Source of the DNA: Tigriopus japonicus
Lineage: Eukaryota; Arthropoda; Copepoda; Harpacticoida; Harpacticidae
Length of the DNA stretch: 64,000 bases
Direction of reading: 5' to 3'
NCBI GenBank assembly: GCA_010645155.1
Contig: CM021316.1
Location: forward strand, 1,292,612 to 1,356,611
In this document: positions 49,402 through 60,464 of the stretch, piece after piece
Position numbering within the stretch: the first letter of the stretch is position 1
Layout of the letters: the number at the start of each line of letters is the position of its first letter
Notes under the pieces: generated by a model
Seen by the model: only the letters and a program-made list of their open reading frames with translations
Told to the model about the DNA's origin: nothing
Databases searched by the model: none
Made by a program: the position numbers and the translations under genes

Positions 49402-50586
49402 TATGATATATTTTGACCCATGTGATGTAAATGTCTTGGAATGAGAGAGAATGCTAATGGATTTAAAAAAATCACTTGCTCCCAGGGCTTATTGACGCAA
49501 AATATAATGAAACTATAAAAATCTAATAATATAAAATATTTGTAGTTCAATTCATTTGTGCTTTCATTTTACACTAACCGCTTGAATTTACATCTGTAAT
49601 AAATGGTTTTCTTGCTTGACGCAATCTTAAACATTACCTAATTTTCGAACAACCTTTTAGATGGACTATTTCGTATAGGGGATGTCGTCTCTGTTAAAAT
49701 TTGCGGACCAATGAAACATTTTGCAGGAAAAAAGGAGCCTCCGCGATCTTTTAGCTCTTTCAAGAATCTTTCAAGTATGAAACAACAAACAGAATCTGGA
49801 ATACATCCTAAAAGAAAAAGATAAAACGATCGACTAGGATCGACAACCAGTGGGCCCAAGGGTGGTCATTGGGCCCAGGAGCTATGGGGAAAGTTCTAAA
49901 TATTGGGCCCAATGGTCTTCCATAGTTCTGCACTCGTGGGCCCAAAGCTCTTTGGTGATCGTTAATTAGTGGGCTCCTGAACCTTCTAACGTCTGTTTGG
50001 TAGGCGTCTTACAACACGAAATCAAATTTGGTGGGCCTGTTGCCAAAAGTGGTTGCTGACTCTTGTGATTAACTATTGACCCTGACTAGTTTCTGATTCG
50101 TGTTGATGACTAATGAACATGTTATGTTAATGATGTTGTAAACAATAAACAAATGCATAACTCGCGTTTAAACAATGTTTCTTTGAACTGAATCTGAACC
50201 CTTGACAATGATATTGTTTGGGCGTTGTAACGCTTTTACTGTCGAAGGCTCAAAGTTTTTCAATAAACTGTATTTTCTAAATTCACTCAGCATGTTTTGT
50301 AAGTCCCATTAAATTCGTCAAAGCTCACGAGCATATTTTGTCCATCGTCAATTCATATTCTAAATCATGTTGGGTGTCATGTCATACATGAGTTTTAAGG
50401 CTCTGTCACAGATGTACCAGTCTTGGCCTTTTTGTTTAATAAAATTAAAATCTCAATACATTGGTTTTTTTGCGTTCTCGTGCATGACGTTTTATAAAAA
50501 GGTATGCAGCCATCAGTTAACAAGAATAGATGTATCATGTGATTTATCATATCATATTAATCAACAAAACGGATGACATTCAAGCC
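49402..50586. other. Intergenic, convergent 3' flanks
   Basis: Between the ends of DUF268 copy B and the XK-related gene. A GTGGGCC-rich repeat (about 49840-50070) is related to 40920-41070. Otherwise only short frames. Confidence 0.5.
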
Positions 50587-51986
50587 CTAAACTAGCCAAT
50601 TACCAGACGGCGTTTCGCCTCCCGAACATTCTAATCGGTGATAAGGCCTGCCTAAGACAACACTGAAGGCCAAAGCAAGGCCTAAAACCGGCAGAAACAC
50701 AGTGTTTAAGATACTGAGATCAAAAACGCAACGCGGAGCGTAAAACTCGGGTTGAAGTTGGACCAGAATTAGAGTGCCCACAAGAGGAACTCCCAAGATG
50801 ATTAAACTCGATAGAACGTGGGCAGTGAGGAAAAATTTGACCCTCCCTGAGGATCTCTCAATGTCCTTATCGGTCACGGGGTCTCTTGAGAGCTCCATTC
50901 GATGCTCATCAAACAGGGATATCTTGGAATATCCCAAATTGGCCGAGGGATCTCGATTGAAACCGACTGGAACCAAAAGCGACCATATTGCATAAGAGCA
51001 ACAACGATTGAAGTCGTCTCCAATAGCCAGAGCTGACAAGAAATTCATGAAAAATAGGCTGGAAAATAGGATCATTAAACATTAAAACGCTGCTTTTATA
51101 GAGTCCGAATAAAAGTTCTCACCCAAATGTCACGACTCCACCCCAATATCGGACAAAGCAAATTAACAAAGCCACACCCACACCGCGAAATAAAATGGTG
51201 GAGAAGTAGTAGGGAATTCCAGCACAGACTTTGGCAATAGTGCCTTTGGGACCTCGACCAGGTTGAATATCGTTGAACATGATGGCAGTGACAAAAATTG
51301 AAATAAAACTCATGACCACACTTGAAATGTGCACATAGCCAAACCATTGTTGGTCATCTGAAATCAATCACAAGTCATTTTGAGCTCTAGTAAATAAGAG
51401 TTAAAGTCGGTATATGGTGTTTACTACCTGGTTGATAAATTCTCCCAAAAATATTTAGAGCAGACACGTTCACTGTTGACTCTCCGTCCTCGTTGAAAAG
51501 TGGTTCCAAGACTAATTGTGAGCTTTTAGGCGTGGTTCCTCTAAATAATAGAGCCAGCTGCAAAGCGAATTGTGGGCTTGCCTCCACAAACCCTTCTAAA
51601 GTCTTGTAATACAACGCACTTTCCAAGTACCGATGATCAAACAAACTGTAATAAAGTTCAGGCACATGGGTCAATGATAAACACACAAGAAGTTCCTATT
51701 AAAACACTTACCTATACAAGTGTATAACAATGGCCCATAATGGTGACAGGGTCAGATATCCCAAAGCCTTAAATACGTTAGATTTTCCAGCACAAATCCT
51801 TTTGAGTTCATGGCAAAATATGAAGAATCCCGGGAGAAACACAAATGCCAATGTGAAAATAGCAGGCACAATTTCTCCCTCCAAAAAGAACAGAAAGGCT
51901 GCAAAGACATCGGTGGCTTGATCCAAGACATGGAGGATCAAGGATAGCACAATACCCAACACATAAAAGAAACGTGCATATTCCAT
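50587..51986 (-). CDS. XK-related membrane protein
   Basis: Four exons: 51986-51712, 51645-51428, 51357-51123, 51058-50587; phases 2, 1, 2 agree at each GT-AG join, giving 399 residues. Six or more hydrophobic segments are seen, starting with a membrane segment at the N-terminus (FFYVLGIVLSLILHVLDQATDVF). The segment LEGFVEASPQFALQLALLF is the XKR hallmark (E.xPQ..LQ helix). XK/XKR (CED-8-like) proteins sit in the plasma membrane, and several act as phospholipid scramblases activated in apoptosis; which role this one has cannot be told. No caspase-site claim is made. First in-frame ATG used. A long-TIR element ends 82 bp upstream of the ATG and supplies TATA and CCAAT motifs at the right distance. 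Confidence 0.87.
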
Positions 51987-52067
51987 ATTATCGACACGCC
52001 CCAATCAGCACATTCCTCCCTATTCCCAACCCTTTCAATGGGCTAGCAGACAAAAATTCAGTGTTAT

Positions 52068-52753
52068 TAAAGGCTTTATATACAAAGAATCGCAAAGGTC
52101 TCGAATCGAAGGTCTTCTCTGATTAGAGGGTTCCTCAGGACCCAAGTTCTGATTGGTCAAGCAACACCTTGCGGCAGCGTGACTGGATGCGGCATGTCTT
52201 GAAAGCTTTTGTCCCAGGAACATTCCGATTTAATGGCTTTCCATCCAATAGCTACATGTTGCAGTTATAAATTGGAATGTTACTACATAAAGAAATTTAA
52301 ACATTCTGTTGCATTTTTTTTCTTTGCCTCACACAAAGTCCAGAAACACAAATTTGGAAATGGCATGTAAAGTGCCACCCTTTGTTCAGCAACTGAGATC
52401 TCCTGTCTTCTCCTTGCCCTCCCAATCTCAAGTGGAGTAGAGATCATCAGGGTGTCCAAAAAAAGAAAGCGGTTGACTCTTTCCACTTTTTCATACAATC
52501 TCATGTCTAAAACTTCATAAATTTGTTGGGGCCTCTCTTTTTTAGTCGCGTAAAACATTCAATATGTTAATCTTGATTTAGAAGCCACGAATTTGTGATT
52601 TTTTGGGCCTGAAAGCTTCCGAGACAAGCTGCATCTAGTCACGTTGGCGCAAGGGGTTGCTTGACCAATCAGAACTTGGGTCCCGAGGAACCCTCTAATC
52701 AGAGAAGACCTTCGATTCGAGACCTTTGCGATTCTTTGTATATAAAGCCTTTA
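52068..52753. mobile_element. Long-TIR non-autonomous element, 686 bp
   Basis: Exact 8-bp direct repeats AGTGTTAT flank it (52060-52067 and 52754-52761). The ends start TAAAGGCTTTATATAC and are inverted copies of each other over about 117 bp at about 95% identity, with weaker similarity to about 160 bp. The short frames of 62 and 92 codons (52035-52223 and 52661-52939) are mostly TIR and not genes. The superfamily is open: an 8-bp duplication fits hAT, P or Merlin, but TAAAGG ends are not the usual hAT form. Confidence 0.85.
52075..52156 (-). promoter_or_regulatory. TATA and CCAAT motifs upstream of the XK-related gene, inside the TIR
   Basis: On the minus strand, TATATAAA at 52082-52075 and CCAAT at 52156-52152 lie 89 and about 166 bp upstream of the ATG at 51986. 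That spacing is normal for a core promoter with a short 5' UTR. They lie inside the left TIR; the right TIR carries the same pair facing the other way. Promoter use is inferred. Confidence 0.4.
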
Positions 52754-52935
52754 AGTGTTATCTACCCTGTTTGGTTTGTGATGTGCAGTTGCGAGCAGGC
52801 TGTTCAAGAGGGCAGACGGGCAGAGTTTGTCAAGGAGAAAACTGGAATGCTCACTAAAGTTCATCAATTCTTCTTCTGGCAGAAGCAGGGCGAAATCGTT
52901 GCTCACTTAGGTTCATCACGGATTTTTGAGGCAGA

Positions 52936-54615
52936 TTAAGAATGACGCTTTCCGTTAAGCCACTTGAATCTGTTGGGGGTGAGGTGATAGTGTTCAAGAA
53001 GAATTACAATGAAAGCAAATGTGATACCCAAGGCTAAAACGCTAAACAAAATGCCCACATGGGCAAATTCCAAGGGAACAGGATCACTGGCGATGTTCTG
53101 CAGGGTTCTTATGTGCGGAACTGTGGGCATGGGGGGCATTAGGCCGAATTCTTTAAGCCTTAGTAGGGCATTATCAAAAACTTCATTGAGTTCAGTATCT
53201 TTGGGGAAGGCAAACCCTCCTGGAAATTTGTAGTATTGATCGCCAAGGCTCACCAAGCCTGAGAAGATTAGCTCATTTGTCAGAAATCCAACCGTTTTAT
53301 CCTGGGTCTTAAGGGCATATTCCACCTCGTCCATGCTACAAAATACTGTGATCTCTGAAAGTTTTTGCAGCTCTGAATTGGATGAGTTTGATGTCAGAAA
53401 CTGTTGTATCATTGAAGATTCCAAAGATACCACTTTGTATCCTAAACGATGGGCATCATCAAAATTTTTTATGTCAATCGTGGCGGTTGAGAATGTCATT
53501 GTTGAAGTGAGCAAGGCTGAGTAGAAAGAAAACATAACAAAGCACAATGTAAATACCCAGAGAAAAGACACCTGTTGGGACCATTTTATTGGGTTCAAAC
53601 TTGATCCTAGCATCAGGGACATTTGCCCCAACTGTCCCAGGATGTCCCACCAGGATTCACGGAATACTAAAGTCATAACACAAAGAGCAATCCCCATGAT
53701 TCCTACGTAGGTAAACCATGAAGTGGTCACCAATATCTCGAGATAACTCCAATAATTTGCTTTATTCTTTTGAGACACTCTGGCAACAAGACTTACGACA
53801 TCCAAACTGACGCCAAAAGAAATGGTTATAACTAGATCTCGATCTTCAGTGGAACTTAAAAGTTCTTGGGATATATCGACTTCTCTGTCCTTCAACAATT
53901 TGATTATACCATCCCATTCATTATTTGGCAGTTTGTTACCCCACCATCCGGACTTTGGGTATACAGGAATGGTTGAAAAGTTCAGCATCTTTTCCAGATT
54001 GCCAAAGTGTTGAAGTCCAAATTTCCCGGCTAATTCTGGTCGTCCCATGGCCCTATAATCCACTCGGCCTCCTCTGAGAGTTATACCATTCAAATTTTGC
54101 CGTCTTGAAACTAGACTTTTCAATTTCATGTTATCTGGATAAGACCCAATACGTTGATTTACTCTCGTTTGGTTGAGAATGTCGTAAACCTCGTGTACTA
54201 GAACATTGTCCATGGATGTTTTGTAAATGAACACCCTAGAATCCAATCGAAGGTTAAAATCAAATTGAGTTCCATGAGGAAACATCCACTGAATTTGTTT
54301 TTCTCGAAATGCGTCAAGTGATTGCAAGGTCTCCATCATTTCTTGGTTGGGGACTTTCAAGAAAATATGAAGGTTGTTATGTCCAAACGAATAATTACTT
54401 CCAATAAAGGCCCAACTAGAAAATGAATTGGGTTCATCAAAGGAGCCAAGACAATGGGCTAAAAAATGACGATCAAGATCCAAAATATAGTTTTCAATGA
54501 ACACCAAACCATTCGTAGACAATTCGGCAGCAATATTTCGAAAGAATTGGCATGAATAAGATAACACTGAGACAATATACGTTGAAAAAACGAACCAGCT
54601 TCTCCAATAAACCAT
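52936..54615 (-). CDS. Divergent ionotropic receptor (iGluR-like, IR family)
   Basis: A single uninterrupted frame of 559 residues from the first ATG at 54615; the frame is open further upstream but has no ATG there. A hydrophobic N-terminus (YWRSWFVFSTYIVSVLS) suggests a signal peptide. The ligand-binding halves surround a channel region: first membrane helix TYVGIMGIALCVMTLVF, a pore-loop-like LGQMSLMLGSSLN, and a helix ending FYSALLTSTMT in the place of the iGluR SYTANLAA gate. The last helix near the C-terminus is ILFSVLALGITFAFIVILL. The weak gate motif and short N-terminal domain are features of arthropod IRs, used in chemosensation. The ligand cannot be predicted. It follows the monooxygenase gene on the same strand with only 109 bp between that stop and this ATG. 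Confidence 0.85.
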   Translation of the reverse strand: MVYWRSWFVFSTYIVSVLSYSCQFFRNIAAELSTNGLVFIENYILDLDRHFLAHCLGSFDEPNSFSSWAFIGSNYSFGHNNLHIFLKVPNQEMMETLQSLDAFREKQIQWMFPHGTQFDFNLRLDSRVFIYKTSMDNVLVHEVYDILNQTRVNQRIGSYPDNMKLKSLVSRRQNLNGITLRGGRVDYRAMGRPELAGKFGLQHFGNLEKMLNFSTIPVYPKSGWWGNKLPNNEWDGIIKLLKDREVDISQELLSSTEDRDLVITISFGVSLDVVSLVARVSQKNKANYWSYLEILVTTSWFTYVGIMGIALCVMTLVFRESWWDILGQLGQMSLMLGSSLNPIKWSQQVSFLWVFTLCFVMFSFYSALLTSTMTFSTATIDIKNFDDAHRLGYKVVSLESSMIQQFLTSNSSNSELQKLSEITVFCSMDEVEYALKTQDKTVGFLTNELIFSGLVSLGDQYYKFPGGFAFPKDTELNEVFDNALLRLKEFGLMPPMPTVPHIRTLQNIASDPVPLEFAHVGILFSVLALGITFAFIVILLEHYHLTPNRFKWLNGKRHS

Positions 54616-54724
54616 TGTCTCTGTTGATGGTGGAAGCAAACTGAAATAAAGTTCGTGCACAAGTTCTGAAGTGCGAAATAGCAACTCCCTCTTAAAACAT
54701 AAGGCTGACAGGTCTTTATTTGCT

Positions 54725-57700
54725 CTAAGAGAAGGTAAATGGCACAAAGAATAATGCAATACCTAAAGATACGTGAAAAGGCTTTGTGATGATTGACGAA
54801 GAAGTTTGATCCACCAAAGTCATCGGTTTTCTGGCCTGTGTATATTTGGACAACACTCTGGTATGATTACGAATATGGCACTTCGTTTTGATCGTTTCAG
54901 ATGAAAAAAATTGTGGATATGGCTGAGCCTCATACTGAAAGCGTGGAAATATATTTTTATTCCAACATTAAAAATGAAAGAATGACGAAGAAAAAAGCCT
55001 GTTTAACAATGGGCTAGTCCAAGTAATACGGTATAAAGTTGAGTAGGATCGAGTGAGGGCTCGTTACCAGTATTATTCTTTCCTGCCCGACAACCAGGAA
55101 TTATTGATGAAATACTGTTATTTTACATATTCAACATAAACATGCAAAGGATCAATAAGCAATCGATATCTCCCTAAGAATCAAAAATGTGTTGTTTGAC
55201 AGTGCTAAGAAAAATATATTCCTGATTCACTAACATGCTTTGTGATAATCTTTTGTTGAAGTCAACGCGGTTTTTATCATTGGGACTATTTCAGGTCATT
55301 TACAGAGACATATTTATTAGACATTATTACATTCCTTTACAGAATAATGTATTTTTTTCGTCTCTGTTTTTCATACGTAACTGTGCTGAGAACCGCACCA
55401 TAGAGAATCCCATTAACAATACGAGATTCAGAAACTCAAGCTACCCAGTTTCGCGACAGTTGTTTAAATTACTTACTGGTATCAAAGGCTTTCTTCCGTG
55501 GGCAAGACAAAGGCTACTGTGATCTCCAAATCGTATGGCATCTTGAATATCTCTGCTTTCATTTGGATCCATCCAATTCATGAGCGCGAAATGTTCAGCA
55601 ATAGTGCGATTGAAGTACTTTAACGGGGTTTTGATTCGAATTTTTAACAACATGTCTGACATGAAATTCCTGAGGAGATGAAAATCAAAGCGTTAAAACC
55701 TAACTAACAGCACCACAATATCAAATCAAGAACTGACCTGTAGTCTTTTATGCTTTGACTAATGCCTTGGTTTTGAGGAGGATCGGAAGCTACCGTATAA
55801 AACGGCTTATTGAGTAGATCCTCCTCTGTTATTGGCCTAGCAAATCCATTAGGATCCGTTGTTAAGGCATGTGACAAGTCACTTCCAGTCTCAGAAGCCA
55901 GAATGTTGAGAAGATCCTCGAGACTGGCACCATTGGAATCTGAAATTGTTGGAAGGGCGAAAACTAGTAAATGTTTCAGGAACCTAATTACTAGGGCTAG
56001 AGAAAAATTTTTTTTACATCAAAAATATTTTTTTACATTTTTTGCAAATTTTACTTAAACATAACATTTTAATTTCATTTGACATTTTTTGGAAAATTTC
56101 AACATTTCCTTAACATTTTTTGTACTTTTTGCCCAAAAATGTCCTCCCAAAACCGGTTCTGAGAGACCAATAAATGAAATGAAGACTTGAAATTTCTAAC
56201 CAAAATTTTCCGCTAAAATTGTCATTGTTCAATTTCACATTTTACGATGCCAATTTTTTCCAATGTTTGGAAAGGGGAAAAAGTGCCCTTAAAGTTTCTT
56301 TTTGTCAAAAAAGTTGTGAAAAAGTTCAAATCAGAAACTTTGTGGCCCTTGTTTTCGTGATTATTTTACATGGGCTTAAAAGCTATGTGTAGAGTAAAGT
56401 ATGTTTTATGTTGGCACTATTGCCATTATTTACTCAGGGTTTAATATCTATTGCCTTTCAAAGAGTCTGAATGTGCAATCTGACCTTAAACATAAACTGT
56501 TTTGAGGGCATTATTTCTTTCAGATGTCTGGTCACACTGTGTTAAGTAGTCTTCTCAAGCAGGAACCTCTCACCACAGGACGCAAACTTCAACTGACGCG
56601 TAGCCCAAGAAGGCCCTTAAAACGGTACAGTTCTGTATCGGTCCTAACAATGATGCTTTCTGATATCAAAAATTGGTCAAAACTGAGGTGCTTCAAAGCA
56701 ATAAAACACTTATTTTTGCGTTTTGTCCTACATTTTTTTTGCCCTAAATTTCAATTTTTTTGACCTTTTTACCTATATTTCAACATTTTTTGCCCTTTTT
56801 CCTGACATTTTAATGACCTTTTTTTTGGACGTTTTTCCAACAGTTTTTCCCGGGCTCTACTAATTACCAAAGGGTAATTAAAGTAAAGGGAATAAATTGC
56901 AATGAAATAAGCCTTTGATTCGAAAATATGTCCGTAAGAAGGTCTTTTTAAGTTCGAAATGGCCAATTTCAAGACTTCAGTCTCAAATTTGTCACTTATG
57001 GGGGCAAAATTATTTGATCTGGTTTTTTTTTGCTTCGTTTGTACAAAATATTTAGTTCTCGATATTTAGGTTGTCATTTTTGAACTCATTCTTTTTTGAA
57101 TTCCGAAAAAAACTCTGAATCTATGGGTTTTTTCCAAGTTGAATCGCTTAAAGGTGCGAAAAAACTACACCAAAATTTTTTTAAATAAAGAAGTTTCGTA
57201 TCCTTGCAAATAACAATTCTAGCTTACCTTGTGATCCATCAATATCTTTGAGAAAAACGGCTAATTTTTCGAACGATTTCCCAAAGATTGAGTCGATGCC
57301 AAAAGCCTTCATTAGTGATTGAAGAGTGGGTAATGATCGACAATCTGCCAATTTCTGTCGCGGATAATACCAAAAGAAACCCAAGCACATCTCTTCCCGA
57401 GTTGACAAACCTAAAATCCAAACCAAACACAATAAGAGCATAACATAACAATGGAAACAAAGCCGTTGTTGAGTTTTACCTCCAAAAGTGGGTTCATCAC
57501 GAAATCGGGTGTTATAATCACATTCCAAGAGTAACTCGTCTCCAGGCAATACTTTGGTCTCAATTGGAGGCTCTCTTGATACTTGGTAATTGAAGTCGTA
57601 ATTATTGTCTTCGGCTATCATAGGCAGTTCTTGCCCATTTCGAATAAAACGAAGCCTCATCTTTCGTCCAGCCAAATGCGAATGAAGCACACCGTGTAAA

Positions 57701-60464
57701 ATAGTGATTCCGTCCCCATCCAAACCCTTTGAATATAAAAGTTAATATTTATTTATATTTCAAATCCTTCAAATACCATTGAGATGTAGCAAAGAATCTA
57801 TTCTTACCTTTTGGGTACATGCTGAAGTGCATCTTCCAACTGTTGTGAATGACTCTTGCAAAGGTGGAATCAGATGCAGAAAGTTGACTTCACTTCCAAG
57901 CAATATCATTCCAGCGTCATGCTCTCGAAGTTCAGAGGTGTAAAAGATTCGGAGACCTAAGGCAGAGATTCATAGAGTCAAAAGATTCAATAGAGCTTCG
58001 GGCAGTTCTTACTTTAGGAGTACTTTGCACACCAATATCCTAGAAGGTTGCGAGATTGTTGACTAATAACCCGTCGGAACTTTTAGTTTGAAACAGTGAA
58101 ATCGAGTCAAATGGGTAACATGCATACCTGAACTATCCACAAGATCTTGATGGAAGGCTGGATTGTCAAAGTGAGTCTCCAACATGAAATATGTTGCTCC
58201 ATTGAAGTTTTCACCTAGCGGGATGCCAACGTTTGGGGGTAAAGTTTCTCCTTCCGAACCCACAGCCTGAAGAGCAAGTTGAAAAATATTCTTTTAAATT
58301 TACGTTCAGATCAAAACGCATTGAAAAACTTTCTTACCCATGCCCAAGTGTTTGTTGCCAGACAATAGGACCATTCAGGTGGCATATTTGGACTATAACA
58401 ACGAGCTCCAGCTCCATTGACGTGATGAGCAAAATAATGGTCAGTTGAATCATCAGGAACATGACATTCGTAGAGAACCATGTGATGGACGTAACTTTCA
58501 TGACCGCTTTCAATGAGGGGTACAAACTGAAAAGTATTCAAAACGGAAATGTAAGCTTCTCCATTGACTAAATCTTTTTTCGAAAGGTGCCTTGATTCCA
58601 TTGTAATTGAACCTAATTTGACCAACTCTAAACTAAAGAGTGCAAAGTACGAAATTATTTGACTTGCTAAACAAAAGAATCAGAGCTCACAACACAGATT
58701 GACCTAAATGAACAATACAAACTCGATCTTACTCCAATCATGTGATGTTTTTCCTCTAATTGAGGAGCTTCGAAGATCTTGCACCAGTAATGCGTGTGAT
58801 CATCATTAGGTAAGGTGAGATTCTCATTGATCACGTCCCAAACCTTGACGTGTTCGCCAGTTCGTTTCATTTGCTCTTGAACAGATAAATGTGGAGCTTC
58901 TCGCAAATAGACAGACCTCACACCTCGACGTTGATGTCCATGGTAAGGCAATACCTCCAAAGAAGTCGGATCTTCCGGGTGAAACGCCCATATTAATCGG
59001 ACCGTATCGGACCCTAGAACTAAATCCTGATAAGAAATATAGGCTTATTAGGTCGTGGAGCCATAGTGGTTCAATATCAGTTGAATTCTTGCCTGATCTG
59101 GGTCGCATGTATCCCAGGGTCTGGAAAATTGTATCACAGTATGAGTGTCGTTTTCATAACCTCCGATGAGTGAGCAGTCTTGACTTTGGTCAATTTCTGG
59201 ACTGAGCGTGGTTTTGGCGTGACGATCCTAAAATTTGGAAGATAAAAATTAATTACCATTTCGCAAACATTAAAGGTGCGTACAAAATCCTTGCATATCA
59301 TTCAAACACAATACAAAAAGACGATTCAAAGCCCTTGATGATGCACTACGTTAGGCCTAGTTGGGAGTTTGCAAACCAGGTGTGATAAAAAGACACATTT
59401 TAAAAAAACGTTGATGGCTTTTTGTTTAAATATCTCTTCTTAAGAACCTACATCACATGGTTTCCATTTAACATTGTTATCACTTAACAATAAGAGGGCG
59501 AGAAAAAGGTGAAATGGGAGCACCTTGAAAAGTGATGAGAATCAATAATGAATGAAATAGACTATTTTGAAATAAAGAATCTCAAGGGAAAGAAGCGTCA
59601 CCTTCTTCACGTTGTTTGGCTGTTTAGAAGCTTCAAAAGGTGCCATTGTTGTTGCCACCGTCAATTAGGAAATTCAAGTCAAACCCAACTTGATTTTGCA
59701 ATCACTTTATGTACATCATCCCAATAAGAATTGATCCAGTCATTGGATCACAAAATGAGATGTATGTGAGCCCTTATATGGATATTTTTCGGCCAAAGGC
59801 TCCAATTGTTTTTGCTCTTGCACTTCTTGGTTCGTTTGGCTTTTTTGCGCAAATATTCTGATGACGCCTCTTTCTTATGAGCTTCTACACTTTGAAGAAC
59901 GCCTCTTTCTTATGAGCATCTATACTTTGAAGAACACCTCTTTCTTATGAGCATCTATACTTTGAAGAACGCCTCTTTTTAAACCTAAAGCTTGACCTAA
60001 AGCATCGAAAAGTTGATATCGCCGTTCTTGTTTTTGTAATCGCCACGTCATGTCAACTTCAACTTCCACTCCATCGTTTTGTCTATGCTTAAATGTGAAT
60101 TGTCACCAATTACAATGAACATTAGGTTTCTTACATGAAAGACAATGTTGCCATTGGCATCAACCCAAGCCATGATGATATCCGCCCCTGCCATTCCTCC
60201 ATTGGGAGAAAAACCAATGGCCAATGACCCACGAGTTTGCGCCTAAAACATATATATGGACGATATAAGTATGTTTTAGAGGATATGTGATATGTTTCTT
60301 ACCGACATCTGGAATAAGATGTCATGTTCTCGAGGAATCCAAGCCAAATGAAACTGACCAGGAACATCCAAAAGTAAACTGTGACTCCAGGTTAATGGAT
60401 CCAAATTGCCTTGGACCAATGAATAAGGAAGAAGTTGAAGAAATATGAGTATTAAGAACCTCAT
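54725..60464 (-). CDS. DBH-like copper monooxygenase (MOXD1-type)
   Basis: Twelve phase-consistent exons: 60464-60303, 60242-60135, 59227-59093, 59026-58733, 58526-58338, 58266-58128, 57956-57808, 57726-57480, 57410-57228, 55939-55738, 55669-55477, 54934-54725; 736 residues. An N-terminal signal peptide (MRFLILIFLQLLPYSLVQG) is followed by a DOMON domain (about 25-150) with DRHA and DTCDP. The two-domain Cu type II ascorbate-dependent monooxygenase core follows. Copper ligands are all visible: HHM in YVHHMVLYEC, H in LETHFDN, H.H in HSHLAGR and M in REEMCLGF. The family hydroxylates substrates in the secretory pathway; the MOXD1 substrate is unknown. The C-terminus is longer than vertebrate MOXD1 and ends in a hydrophobic run (LGIALFFVPFTFS). 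Intron 3 has a GC donor (CAG|GCAAGA). A MITE lies in intron 9 and a 35-bp tandem repeat in intron 2. Confidence 0.9.
55992..56859. mobile_element. hAT-type MITE, 868 bp
   Basis: The exact 8-bp direct repeat CTAATTAC flanks it (55984-55991 and 56860-56867). Ends: TAGGGCTAGAGAAAAATTTT on the left, inverse right end TAGAGCCCGGGAAAAACTGT. The interior is rich in TTTTTTACATTTTT-like runs. Non-coding. It sits in intron 9 of the monooxygenase gene. Confidence 0.82.
59864..59985 (+). repeat. 35-bp tandem repeat, about 3.4 copies
   Basis: Unit ACGCCTCTTTCTTATGAGCA + TCTATACTTTGAAGA at 59864, 59899, 59934 and partly 59969. Copies differ at one to three bases. In intron 2 of the monooxygenase gene. Confidence 0.9.

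Noticed and set aside
52661..52939. 92-codon plus-strand frame with upstream TATA and CCAAT motifs
   Set aside because: The first third is the inverted repeat of a transposon that also gives the frame at 52035-52223; the remainder has no recognisable domain and abuts the receptor 3' end.
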